From Corallococcus coralloides DSM 2259 (GTDB taxonomy: Bacteria > Myxococcota > Myxococcia > Myxococcales > Myxococcaceae), in contig NC_017030.1 of NCBI RefSeq assembly GCF_000255295.1, forward strand, positions 3,720,001-3,784,000: 64,000 nucleotides of DNA. Direction: 5' to 3'. Below, piece after piece: positions 1-7,889 of this stretch (the stretch's first letter is position 1; each line of letters begins with the position of its first letter). A model generated the notes under the pieces. That model had not been told where the DNA came from and searched no databases. It saw only the letters and a list, made by a program, of their open reading frames with translations. Position numbers and translations under genes: made by a program.

Positions 1-101
1 CGGACGCGCTCGTGGACCCGGCGGGGGCGGCGGAAGCGGGGCTCCCGCTGGAGGACGACCTCTGGGATGGCTGCGAGGACGACGGCGCGGACTGGACGTG
101 A
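1..101 (+). CDS. C-terminal end of an unidentified protein (partial)
   Basis: An open frame enters from the window edge (codons in phase with position 3) and ends at the TGA at 99-101. The visible 32 residues are acidic and Ala/Gly/Pro-rich, ending DDGADWT. No motif is recognisable, so no function is proposed. The composition fits the disordered acidic tail of a larger protein encoded to the left. Confidence 0.45.
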   Translation, partial: DALVDPAGAAEAGLPLEDDLWDGCEDDGADWT

Positions 102-129
102 GGCGTGACGGCGGGAGGTCCCGGGGCGC

Positions 130-1173
130 TTGTCATCGCGGGAGGCCGTGACGAAGACTGCTGGCATGGGTGACGTGAAGGAGCTGCACCGTCAGTGGTG
201 CATCGCGGATGGACACGCGGATTCGCTGATGTGGAACCGCGACCTGTGCGAACGGTCGACGGAGGGGCACGTGGACTTCCCCCGCCTGCGCGAGGCGGGG
301 GTGAAGCTGCAGTGCTTCACGCTGGTGACCCGGGGCTTCCCGTTCATTGGCGGCTTCCCGCTGTTCGCCGCGTGGCGCAAGTGGCCCCGCGAGGCGCGCG
401 GGAGCGAGTGGACGCGCGCGCTCTGGCAGATTGAAAAGCTGGACGCCTTCTGCGCCCGCTCCGGGGACACCGTGCGCGTCGCCACCACGGGGGCGGGGCT
501 GGAGGACAACCTCGCGCACGGGCGGCTGTCGGCGGTGCTGGGCGTGGAGGGCGGCCACGCGATTGAAGGCCAGGTGGAGCGGCTGGCGGAGCTGCACCGG
601 CGCGGGGTGCGCTTCATGGGGCTCACGCACCTGTCCAACAACGACCTGGGCGGTTCGTCGTTTCCCATGATGGGCAACCGGGGGCTGACGCCGCTGGGGC
701 ACCAGGTGATGGAGGAGATGGCCCGCCTGGGGATGAGCGTGGACGTGGCGCACGCCTCCGAACAGACGCTCACGGACCTCTTCGCGCATCCCACGGTGCG
801 CTACTTCTGTTCGCACACCGGCGTGCGCGCGGCGGGCGGTGGCTGGCGCAACCTGTCCGACGAGGCCCTGCGCACCATTGCCCAGCGCGGCGGCGTGGTG
901 GGCATCATCCTGGCGCCGGTGTACCTGGGCGGCGACACGTGGGACGACGTGGTCCGCCACGTGGAGCACGCCGTGGACGTGATGGGGGAGGAGGGCGTGG
1001 GCGTGGGCAGCGACTACGACGGCATGGTGGCGCTGCCCCGGGGCATGCGGGATGTGACGGACCTGCCCCGACTGACGGAGGCGCTGCTCAAACGACACCC
1101 GGAGTCCTGGGTGGAACGTGTGATGGGTGGCAACTTCCGGCGTTACTTTCGGGAGACGCTCGGCGGCGGTTGA
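130..1173 (+). CDS. Membrane dipeptidase (renal dipeptidase family, peptidase M19)
   Basis: Zinc metallopeptidase that hydrolyses dipeptides, of about 347 residues, the usual family size. The M19 metal and active-site signatures appear in order: HAD (His29, Asp31), GVEGGH with bridging Glu140, LTH (His167), DVAH (His208), SHT near 229 and GSDYDG with Asp295. There is no signal peptide, so it is probably cytoplasmic. The start is uncertain. TTG 130 has GGGAGG about 10 bases upstream, GTG 148 has GGGAGG almost touching it, and ATG 166 lacks a good site. The family identity is firm; the physiological substrate is not known. Confidence 0.88.
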   Translation: MSSREAVTKTAGMGDVKELHRQWCIADGHADSLMWNRDLCERSTEGHVDFPRLREAGVKLQCFTLVTRGFPFIGGFPLFAAWRKWPREARGSEWTRALWQIEKLDAFCARSGDTVRVATTGAGLEDNLAHGRLSAVLGVEGGHAIEGQVERLAELHRRGVRFMGLTHLSNNDLGGSSFPMMGNRGLTPLGHQVMEEMARLGMSVDVAHASEQTLTDLFAHPTVRYFCSHTGVRAAGGGWRNLSDEALRTIAQRGGVVGIILAPVYLGGDTWDDVVRHVEHAVDVMGEEGVGVGSDYDGMVALPRGMRDVTDLPRLTEALLKRHPESWVERVMGGNFRRYFRETLGGG

Positions 1174-1209
1174 CAGCGAAAAACCTGTCGCGAAGAGTCG
1201 CCGGCACCC

Positions 1210-1590
1210 ATGAACCGTCTTCCCCTCGCGCTCTTTTCCCTCGTCGGTTTCTTCCTTCTTTCCGGCTGTGGCGGGCCGGGTTCGGGCGACTCGTGTGACG
1301 GCGGCGAATACGTGTGCCAGGACGACGCGCAGGCCCTGGAGTGCCGCAACGGCATCTGGCGCGCGCTCGCGTGCCGGGGGCCGCTGGGCTGCCGGGAGCT
1401 GGCGGACAGCGTGCGGTGCGACACGTCCCTCAACCAGGAGAATGACGGGTGCTCCATTGCCGCGGAAGGCAAGGGCGTATGCAGCCCGAACAGCGCCGCG
1501 CTCCTCACGTGCCAGCAGGGTGTGCTGGTGAAGACGGCGGATTGCTCGTCCTGCGCCGTGCAGGACAACCAGGCCGTCTGCCAGCCCTGA
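1210..1590 (+). CDS. Small cysteine-rich lipoprotein
   Basis: A 126-residue protein with a lipoprotein signal peptide: hydrophobic core LALFSLVGFFLL followed by lipobox LSGC, giving a predicted lipidated Cys at about residue 20. The mature part contains about a dozen cysteines in regularly spaced pairs, suggesting a disulfide-stabilised exported domain. Such small Cys-rich lipoproteins are common in myxobacteria and mostly lack assigned function. It starts 36 bases after the dipeptidase and its stop lies 11 bases from the stop of the convergent gene at 1602. Confidence 0.75.
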   Translation: MNRLPLALFSLVGFFLLSGCGGPGSGDSCDGGEYVCQDDAQALECRNGIWRALACRGPLGCRELADSVRCDTSLNQENDGCSIAAEGKGVCSPNSAALLTCQQGVLVKTADCSSCAVQDNQAVCQP

Positions 1591-1601
1591 CTCCGGCGAT
1601 G

Positions 1602-2252
1602 TCAGCGCTCCGGTTCCCCTCCGGAGGACGGGGGAGGGGGCGCGGGCAGGTAGCCACCCGCGGCCATGCGCTTCCCGGACCGTTCGTACATGGCCGGTGA
1701 GAGGCCCTGGACCCCGGTGCCGTCAATCCACCGGTTGTAGAAGTTGAAGAGGGCGCAGACGGAGACCGCGTCGTAGACGGCCTCGTCCGACCAGCCGGCC
1801 GCCTTCATGCGCTCCACGTCCTCGCGGCGCACGTCTCCCGGTGTGTCGTTGAGTTTGTCCACGAAGGCGAACAGCGCCTTCTCGGCCTCCGGGATGGGGG
1901 CCGTCTGCACATCGTCCAGCACCGCCTGGACGTGCTCCTTGCTGCCCAGCAATTCCGCCGCGACCGCGGCGTGAGAGCCCGTTCAAAATACGCAGGCGTT
2001 GCGCCGCGACGTGTACGCGGCGATGAGCTCCCGCAATCCGGCCGACAGCGGCGACGGGCCGCGCATCACCTCGTGGGTGAAGGCGGACAGCGCGTCCGTC
2101 ATGCGAGGCTTGTACGCGAACAGGTGCCAGATGCCCGGCGGCGTCATGCCCCCGGCCCGCGCCATGGCGATCATCTTCCCGTAGTGCCCGTCGGACTCGT
2201 GCGACTCCACGTCGGGCAGGTACATGTTTTCCGGAGCGGGGGACTTCATCAT
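1602..2252 (-). CDS. AhpD-like peroxidase-related protein, probable selenoprotein (CxxU, TGA at 1983-1985 read as Sec)
   Basis: Carboxymuconolactone decarboxylase/AhpD-fold protein of 216 residues if the in-frame TGA at 1983-1985 is decoded. The halves on either side of the TGA are in the same frame and together form one family member: an N-terminal helical part (residues 1-89), then N-A-C87-V-F-U90-T-G-S-H94, matching the CxxCxxxH redox motif with the second Cys replaced by TGA, then a C-terminal half with the FNFYNR element. A hairpin with a GGTC apical loop begins 11 bases after the TGA (see the SECIS entry). The start at the double ATG (2252) is supported by AGGGAAG about 9 bases upstream. 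Known AhpD-fold proteins reduce peroxides by a Cys/Cys pair; a Sec would make the active site more reactive. Alternatives are a nonsense pseudogene or a sequencing error, both less likely given the hairpin and the intact downstream frame. Confidence 0.82.
1956..1971 (-). promoter_or_regulatory. Bacterial SECIS-like hairpin inside the AhpD-like gene
   Basis: On the minus strand, 11 bases after the TGA, CGCCGC-GGTC-GCGGCG forms a perfect 6-bp stem with a GGTC tetraloop. The E. coli fdhF SECIS minihelix also begins 11 bases after its UGA and presents an apical GGUC to SelB. The bulged U of the E. coli stem is absent here. Spacing and loop match are read directly from the sequence; SelB binding is inferred. 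Confidence 0.75.
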
Positions 2253-2290
2253 CGCGCACTTCCCTGGCGAAAGGACGGGGACGCCGCCCA

Positions 2291-3076
2291 TCAGGCCAGC
2301 GACGCGAGGAAGCTGTCCAGCACCGAGTTGAACGCCTCCGGCTGTTCCTGGTTGGGCAGGTGCGCCGCGCCGGGGATGACCTCCAGCCGCGCGCCCTGCA
2401 CCAGGTCCGCCATCTGCTTCGCCTTCGCCAGCGGCGTCACGGTGTCGTGCTCGCCCACCACGACCAGCGCGGGCCCCGCGTAGCGCGCGAGCAGGTCCTT
2501 GCTGTCCAGCCGCAGCGCCATGCCCCGCTGCGCGGCGGCGATGGACTCCGGCGACACGGACAGCCCCAGCTTCGTCACCTCGCGGCCCACCGGTGAGTCC
2601 GGCCCCGCGTGGACCAGCTTGGGCACCAGTCCCTGGACGACGGACGCGGTGCCTTCCTTCAGCGCCTGCTGCGCGGTGGCCTCCCGCTTGTCCTTTCCGG
2701 CGGCGTCGTCCGCGGTGCACTGCGTGTCCGAAAGCACCAGCCCGCGCACCCGGCCCGGATCCTCGCGCAAGAGCGCCAGGGCCGCGTAGCCACCCATGGA
2801 CACGCCGCCCACCACCGCCGTGTCGATGTTCAGCGCGTCCAGCAGCGCGAGCGCGTCCTGCGCCAGCTTGCGCATCTCCGTGGGGCCTTCGCCTGGCCGG
2901 CTCTGCCCGAAGCCGCGCAGGTCCGGCACGAGGAAGCGGTAGCGCCCGGACAGCGCGGCCACCTGCCGGTCGAACGCGGAGCCATCCAGCGGGAAGGCGT
3001 GCATGAGCAGCACCGGCAACCCCTGGCCCACGTCCCGGAAGTGCAGCGCAACCCCATCCACGGCGACCGTCAGCAT
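2291..3076 (-). CDS. Alpha/beta-fold hydrolase
   Basis: A 261-residue alpha/beta hydrolase with the full catalytic set: nucleophile elbow GVSMGG (Ser93), acid in VVGEHD and His in GAAHLPNQ near the C-terminus. The oxyanion segment LLMHAFPLDGS follows strand 3. This layout resembles 3-oxoadipate enol-lactonase and related esterases, but the substrate cannot be read from sequence. ATG 3076 is chosen because GAGGAGG lies about 6 bases upstream; an in-frame extension to 3178 has no family similarity. It lies 38 bases upstream of the AhpD-like gene and 35 bases downstream of the CorA-like gene, so the three may form one minus-strand operon. Confidence 0.88.
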   Translation of the reverse strand: MLTVAVDGVALHFRDVGQGLPVLLMHAFPLDGSAFDRQVAALSGRYRFLVPDLRGFGQSRPGEGPTEMRKLAQDALALLDALNIDTAVVGGVSMGGYAALALLREDPGRVRGLVLSDTQCTADDAAGKDKREATAQQALKEGTASVVQGLVPKLVHAGPDSPVGREVTKLGLSVSPESIAAAQRGMALRLDSKDLLARYAGPALVVVGEHDTVTPLAKAKQMADLVQGARLEVIPGAAHLPNQEQPEAFNSVLDSFLASLA

Positions 3077-3111
3077 GCGTGCCTCCTCGCGGCCCGCCGC
3101 AGGGGGCGGCG

Positions 3112-4053
3112 TCAGATCCACTTCTTGTACTTGAACCAGCCGACGAGCCCCAGGGGGAAGCCCACCATGGTCACCCACATGGCGGCGTACCAGCCCTGTC
3201 CCGTCAACTGTTCGAAGTTCTGCCCGAAGAAGCCCACGATGAAGGACAGGGGCAGGAAGAGGGTGGCGAAGATGGTGAGCTGCTTGCTGATGTCGTTGGT
3301 GCGTTGGGCCACCATGGACAGGTAGCCGTCCATCACGTTGCCCACCACGTCGCGGCTGGCATCAATCTGCTCGTAGAGCCGGATGAGGTGGTCGTAGACG
3401 TCACGGAAGTACAGCGTCGTCTTCTCCTGGATCTGCGGGATGCCCCGGCGCGCCAGCATGCCCACCACGTCCCGCTGCGGGGACAGCACGCGGCGCAGCG
3501 TCACCAGCGCGCGCTTGAGCTGGAAGATGCGCTGCAGGTGCTCGGGATCCGGCTCGGCGAAGATGGCGTCCTCCAGGTCGTCCAGCTGGTCGCCGAAGTC
3601 GTCCATGATGGGGAACTGCGCGTCCACGAGCGCGTCCGCGAGCAGGTAGAGGATGACGTCCACGCCCCGGCCCAGGGTGCCCGCGGGGTCGTCCTTCACG
3701 CGCCGCAGGACGGTGTCATGGCTGGGCAGGCGCAGCGCGTGCACGCTGATGAGCCAGTCCTGCGCGAGGAAGAAGTGATGCTCGTGCAGCGTGAGCTCCG
3801 TGACGTCCGGACCACAGCTGAAGCCCTGCAGCACGATGAACTGGTGGTGCGGGTATTCCTCCAGCTTGGGCCGCTGGTCCAGGTGCAGGCAGTCCTCCAC
3901 GGCCAGCCGGTGCAACTGGAAGCGCTCGGCCAGGCGGCCCAGCACCTCCGCGTTCGGCTCCAGGACGTCGATCCATTTGGGCCCCGGCTTTTCGAGCAGT
4001 TCTTCACCCCCCGAGACAGCCCTGCCGTCTTCCCACAGACAGACCTGGATCAT
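3112..4053 (-). CDS. CorA-family divalent cation transporter (GQN variant)
   Basis: A 313-residue protein with the CorA layout: a large soluble N-terminal domain rich in charged helices, then two C-terminal membrane segments (about 255-275 and 288-306) and a Lys-rich tail (FKYKKWI). CorA pentamers import Mg2+ or Co2+; ZntB relatives move Zn2+. The signature after TM1, normally GMN (GIN in ZntB), is GQN at 277-279, so ion selectivity is uncertain. Start ATG 4053 (MIQVCLWEDG) has GGGGAG about 9 bases upstream; the open frame continues further upstream without similarity. Confidence 0.86.
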   Translation of the reverse strand: MIQVCLWEDGRAVSGGEELLEKPGPKWIDVLEPNAEVLGRLAERFQLHRLAVEDCLHLDQRPKLEEYPHHQFIVLQGFSCGPDVTELTLHEHHFFLAQDWLISVHALRLPSHDTVLRRVKDDPAGTLGRGVDVILYLLADALVDAQFPIMDDFGDQLDDLEDAIFAEPDPEHLQRIFQLKRALVTLRRVLSPQRDVVGMLARRGIPQIQEKTTLYFRDVYDHLIRLYEQIDASRDVVGNVMDGYLSMVAQRTNDISKQLTIFATLFLPLSFIVGFFGQNFEQLTGQGWYAAMWVTMVGFPLGLVGWFKYKKWI

Positions 4054-4141
4054 TTCCGTGGACTCCCCGGCCCACCCCTCGGGCCCGGGACGCTTGCTAG
4101 AACTCCCCGGACGCGATGTCGAGGGGTAGAGTGGGGGCAAC

Positions 4142-5281
4142 GTGTCCGCTGCCGCCGAGAATCCACCGCCGGCCTCCCTGACCCCGAGGCTCGAACAAAT
4201 CCTCCAGTCGCTGCCCGACCGCGCCTTCGCCGCGCGGCTGCGAGCGGTGTATCTCGCCGCGGCCCAGGCCATCTCCCGGCTGAGCGACCTGGACCTGGTG
4301 AAGTACGAGACGCCCGTCGTCGACGCCAGCCCCGACCTGTCACTGTGGGAGGAGATGGCGCCCGTCATCCGCGACACGGTGATGGACGTCAACGCGCTGC
4401 TCAACGTCATCCGGGAGCAGTTCCCCGGCACGCCGCCGGCCGCGTCCAGCAAGGGGCCTGGAGACGTGCCCGCCATGCTCCAGGAGGGCATGGCCCGGCT
4501 GGCCCAGAGCATCACCCAGCTGGGTGAGGCCATGCGCAACCCGTCCGTGGTGAGCGACCGCTGGCAGCTGTTGGCGGAAATCCAACGCTTCCGGTCCGAC
4601 TACCGGGAACAGATGAGCCAGCTCGTCTTCGAGTCCGCGAGCACCTTCGGCGAGGTGTCTCGCGCCCAGGTGGTGCCCGGCTACGAGGCGGAGGTGAAGG
4701 CGGCCGTCACGGTGCGCGCCATCACGTCCGACCTGTCGCGCATCGTCACGGCGCGGCTCAACAAGGTGCGCGACGCGAAGCCGGAGGAGGTGCTGTGGAA
4801 CGCGCAGCAGCTCCAGACGGAGCTGGACGCCTTCGGCCGCACCGCCGCGTACCGGAACCTGCGCGCGCAGGACAAGCGCCACATCGTGGAGGCCCGCGCG
4901 GAGATTGGCGCGCTCGCGCTCGAGAGCGCCCCGGAGCAGGGACGGCTGCTGGCGGTGACGGAAGGGCTGGAGGAGCTGGTGCGCGGCCTGTCCGCGGTGA
5001 ACCAGCGCCAGCTGCTCATCCTCCACGACCGCGAGGTATGGGCCGCGTGCGGCGTGCGCCTGGAGCGCGCGCTGATGCAGTCGAAGAAGGATCCGGTCGC
5101 GTCCGCGAAGGCGCTGGCGGAGGCCGCGGCCAGCGCGCAGTCGCTCTATGGCCGGGACCCCACCATGGACGCGTTCCTGCGCAAGGCGCGCAAGCTGAAG
5201 CTCGCCACGCTCACGGGCCCGGAGCTGCTCTCCACCATCGAGTCCTTCCAGGCCCAGCTCGCGCAACTGGACGTGATGTGA
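4142..5281 (+). CDS. Hypothetical helical protein
   Basis: A 379-residue protein starting at GTG 4142 (GGGGG about 5 bases upstream). It has no signal peptide or membrane segment and is almost entirely predicted helical, Ala/Leu/Arg/Glu-rich, with a tryptophan-containing acidic stretch near residue 63. I recognise no family. Its stop overlaps the GTG start of the HAD phosphatase by 4 bases, so translation of the two is probably coupled, and the methyltransferase after it is coupled the same way. Divergent from the CorA-like gene across 88 bases. Confidence 0.8.
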   Translation: MSAAAENPPPASLTPRLEQILQSLPDRAFAARLRAVYLAAAQAISRLSDLDLVKYETPVVDASPDLSLWEEMAPVIRDTVMDVNALLNVIREQFPGTPPAASSKGPGDVPAMLQEGMARLAQSITQLGEAMRNPSVVSDRWQLLAEIQRFRSDYREQMSQLVFESASTFGEVSRAQVVPGYEAEVKAAVTVRAITSDLSRIVTARLNKVRDAKPEEVLWNAQQLQTELDAFGRTAAYRNLRAQDKRHIVEARAEIGALALESAPEQGRLLAVTEGLEELVRGLSAVNQRQLLILHDREVWAACGVRLERALMQSKKDPVASAKALAEAAASAQSLYGRDPTMDAFLRKARKLKLATLTGPELLSTIESFQAQLAQLDVM

Positions 5282-6123
5282 AGACAGTGAATGGGAAGGC
5301 CGTGGAGCCGCGCCCCCTGCGGCTGGCGGACCTGTCCGGCGTGCAGGGCGTCTTCACCGACGTGGACGGCACGCTGACGACGGGCCACAAGCTGCGCAGC
5401 CAGACGGTGCGTTCCCTGGAGCAGCTGTCCGCGTCCGGCCTGCGCGTGGTGCTGGTGAGCGGCCGGCCGGCGGGGTGGGGTGAAGCATGGGCCCGCCAGC
5501 TCCCCGTGGATGGCGTCGTCGTGGAGAACGGCGGGCTGTTCTTCCTCAAGGACGCCAGGGGGAAGCTGCGCAAGGTGTACCTGGAGCCTCCCGCCCAGCG
5601 CGTGGCGAACCGCCAGCGCCTGGAGAAGGAGGTCGAGCGCGTGCTCGCCCAGGTGCCCGGCGCGCGCCTGTCCGTGGACAGCCGCTACACCGAAGTGGAC
5701 CTGGCGGTGGACTACAACGAGGAGGCCCGGCTGGGCGATGAAGGGGCCTCCCGCATCGAGTCGCTGCTCAGGGCCCGGGGCGTGACGGCGGTGCGCTCGT
5801 CGGTCCACGTCAACTGCTGGCTGGGCCGCTTCGACAAGCTCTCCGCGTCGCGCCGCTTCGCCAAGGTGGCGTGGGGCGAGAAGCTGGACCCCGCGGACGG
5901 CCGGTACGTCTACGCGGGGGATTCTTTCAACGACGCTCCGATGTTCCAGGCGTTCAAGCTGGGCGTGGGCGTGGCCAACGTGCGCGCGGTGTTGGACCGC
6001 ATCGACGCGCCGCCGGCCTTCATCACCCGGGCGCCCGAGGGGCGGGGCTTCGAGGAGCTGGCTCGTGCCCTCCTCGCCCGCCGCCGGACGACCCGCAGTC
6101 GCAGTCGAGGAGTTTCAACGTGA
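5278..6123 (+). CDS. HAD-superfamily phosphatase (Cof/SPP-like, type IIB)
   Basis: A 281-residue HAD hydrolase. Motif I is FTDVDGTLTT (Asp28, Asp30), motif II LVSGRP, then VVENGG typical of the IIB (sucrose- or mannosyl-phosphate phosphatase-like) group, and motif IV GDSFND (214-219). It should dephosphorylate a small phosphorylated metabolite, likely a sugar phosphate, but the substrate cannot be named. GTG 5278 overlaps the previous stop (GTGA); GTG 5287 is an alternative start. Its own stop overlaps the next gene by 4 bases. Confidence 0.82.
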   Translation: MKTVNGKAVEPRPLRLADLSGVQGVFTDVDGTLTTGHKLRSQTVRSLEQLSASGLRVVLVSGRPAGWGEAWARQLPVDGVVVENGGLFFLKDARGKLRKVYLEPPAQRVANRQRLEKEVERVLAQVPGARLSVDSRYTEVDLAVDYNEEARLGDEGASRIESLLRARGVTAVRSSVHVNCWLGRFDKLSASRRFAKVAWGEKLDPADGRYVYAGDSFNDAPMFQAFKLGVGVANVRAVLDRIDAPPAFITRAPEGRGFEELARALLARRRTTRSRSRGVST

Positions 6124-7316
6124 ATGTCGTGAAGCTGGAGCTGGCCCGAGGCCTGGGGCGTCACCTGCGTGCGGGGCACCCGTGGGTGTTCCGCAAGGCC
6201 CTGGAGCACACGCCGCGGATTCCGGCCGGCAGCGTGGTGGACCTGACGGAGAACGGGAAGTTCGTCGCGCGCGGGTACTACGATCCGCACTCGGCCATCG
6301 CGGTGCGCGTGCTCACGCGGGACTCGCGCGAGACGGTGGACTCGCGCTTCATCACCCAGCGCGTGCAGCGTGCCCTGGCCGCGCGCACGGCGCTCATCGA
6401 CCTGAAGGACACGGACAGCTACCGCCTCATCCACGGCGAGGGCGACGGCCTGCCCGGCGTGGTGGTGGACCTGTACGCAGGCTGGGCGGTGATGAAGCTC
6501 TACTCCGCGGGCCTCACCCCGTACCGCCCCCTCATCGTGGAGGCGCTGAAGGCGGGCGTCCCGGGCCTCAAGGGCATCCTCGGCCGCGACGAGGTGGGGC
6601 GCGACGACGTGGAGGAGGACGACGGGCGCGGCAGCGGGAAGATGCTGTGGGGCGAGGAGGCCCCGGAGCTCATCCCCATCCGCGAGCGCGGCGCCGTCTT
6701 CCTCGTGGACGCGTGGAAGGGGCAGAAGACGGGCTTCTTCCTGGATCAGCGTGAGAACCGCTACCTCATCCGCCGCCTGGGGCAGGGCAGGGACGTGCTC
6801 AACTGCTTCAGCTTCAGCGGCGGCTTCTCCGTGAACGCGGCGCTGGGCGGGGCCAACAGCGTCTTCTCCGTGGATCAGGACCCGGAGGCCATCGCGCTGG
6901 CGCGGGAGAACTTCACGCGCAACGGGCTGCCGGCGGCGAAGCACGACTTCCTCGCTGCGGACGTGTTCGCGCTCATCCAGTCGTTCAAGGAGGAGGGCCG
7001 CACGTTCGACCTCATCATCCTGGACCCGCCCGCCTTCGCGAAGAGCCAGCGCGCGGTGGAGGCGGCCGTGGACGGCTACGCGTCCCTCAACCGGCAGGCC
7101 CTGGCGCTGCTGCGTCCCGGCGGCCTGCTGGCCACGGCGTCGTGCTCCGCGCGCGTGACGGGGGACATGTTCATGGGCGCCGTGCGCGAGGCGGGCTTCA
7201 AGGCCGGCGTGGACCTGGCGCTGGTGGAAGAGCGCTACCAGCCGCCGGACCACCCCGTGCGCCTGCAGTTCCCGGAAGGGAAGTACCTCAAGTTCTACGT
7301 GATGCAGTCGGTGTAG
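6120..7316 (+). CDS. Class I SAM-dependent rRNA methyltransferase, RlmI-like
   Basis: A 398-residue protein. It has an N-terminal PUA-like RNA-binding region (about 1-80, with HPWVFRKAL) and a C-terminal Rossmann methyltransferase with FSFSGGFSVNA (SAM site), VDQDPEAI and the catalytic-loop motif LDPPAFAKS (Asp302) followed by ATASCS, whose Cys fits the nucleophile of 5-methylcytosine enzymes. Family members such as E. coli RlmI methylate 23S rRNA C1962; the same role is inferred here. GTG 6120 has AGGAG about 8 bases upstream and overlaps the HAD stop. Confidence 0.87.
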   Translation: MNVVKLELARGLGRHLRAGHPWVFRKALEHTPRIPAGSVVDLTENGKFVARGYYDPHSAIAVRVLTRDSRETVDSRFITQRVQRALAARTALIDLKDTDSYRLIHGEGDGLPGVVVDLYAGWAVMKLYSAGLTPYRPLIVEALKAGVPGLKGILGRDEVGRDDVEEDDGRGSGKMLWGEEAPELIPIRERGAVFLVDAWKGQKTGFFLDQRENRYLIRRLGQGRDVLNCFSFSGGFSVNAALGGANSVFSVDQDPEAIALARENFTRNGLPAAKHDFLAADVFALIQSFKEEGRTFDLIILDPPAFAKSQRAVEAAVDGYASLNRQALALLRPGGLLATASCSARVTGDMFMGAVREAGFKAGVDLALVEERYQPPDHPVRLQFPEGKYLKFYVMQSV

Positions 7317-7333
7317 CGGCTTTGGCCCCGCCC

Positions 7334-7366
7334 CCGGAGCGCGCCTGACATGGGGCGCGCCTCCGG
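7334..7366. terminator. Hairpin between convergent genes
   Basis: CCGGAG-CGCGCC, 8-base loop, GGCGCG-(c)-CTCCGG gives a 12-bp stem with one bulged C between the methyltransferase stop and the minus-strand gene ending at 7383. There is no T-run, so it may act as a bidirectional barrier rather than a classical intrinsic terminator. Confidence 0.5.
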
Positions 7367-7382
7367 TGGTGCCCTGGGGTGC

Positions 7383-7889
7383 TCAGGTGCCGAAGACCTT
7401 GTGGGCCACGCGGTCCAGCACGTCCTTGCCCCAGACGACGCTGGCCTTGCCCAGCCGGTCCAGGTCGCGGGTGAACTCGCGGCCGTCCGGCATGACTTCG
7501 TAGGTGCGGGTCAGGAAGAGATTGCCGGTGTCGGGCTCGAAGTCGACGTTGCCGCCGCCGGTGTCCGTGCCTTCTTCCTGCTGCTGCTGGAAGCCCTCGA
7601 TGATGCCGGGCTTGGGCGGTTCGCGGAACCGGTAGATGAGGGCGCTGCACTTGAGCGCCGGCGGCGACTCGACGTGCTCGAAGGCGTACTGGCCTTCGCC
7701 GTTCATCATGCCGCCCAGCCCCTGCTCGTTGAGGCCCTCCGTGACGCCGGCACCCTGCGTCTGGAGGTACCACTTCACCAGCTGCCGGGCCGCGTCGCGC
7801 GTCATCGGGCCCCCCGCGGGCGGCGCAGGACGCGCCAGGCCCATGGAGGACAGCAGCCACTGAATCTTGCTGGAGAACGTGCTGATCAC
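7383..7889 (-). CDS. Small protein, CesT/YbjN-like (paralogue A)
   Basis: A 168-residue paralogue of the gene immediately upstream. Shared blocks include ALKCSALIYRFR, PG-I-(E/D)GF, GTD-GGG and LFL-RTY, followed by a C-terminal helix ending in VW. The alpha/beta order, with strands ending in LFLTRTY and then a long helix, resembles type III secretion chaperones of the CesT fold; this is a fold-level guess. GTG 7889 overlaps the stop of paralogue B (GTGA), and ATG 7842 or 7755 are alternatives. The N-terminal 40 residues have no counterpart in B. Confidence 0.7.
   Translation of the reverse strand: MISTFSSKIQWLLSSMGLARPAPPAGGPMTRDAARQLVKWYLQTQGAGVTEGLNEQGLGGMMNGEGQYAFEHVESPPALKCSALIYRFREPPKPGIIEGFQQQQEEGTDTGGGNVDFEPDTGNLFLTRTYEVMPDGREFTRDLDRLGKASVVWGKDVLDRVAHKVFGT

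Noticed and set aside
133-1098. 321-codon open frame on the minus strand
   Set aside because: Antisense shadow of the M19 peptidase; Arg/His/Ala-rich translation with no family features.
1723-2259. Minus-strand frame that reads through the TGA region without a stop
   Set aside because: Considered as the true gene without Sec, but its translation is Arg/Gly-rich nonsense. The AhpD features lie in the frame containing the TGA.
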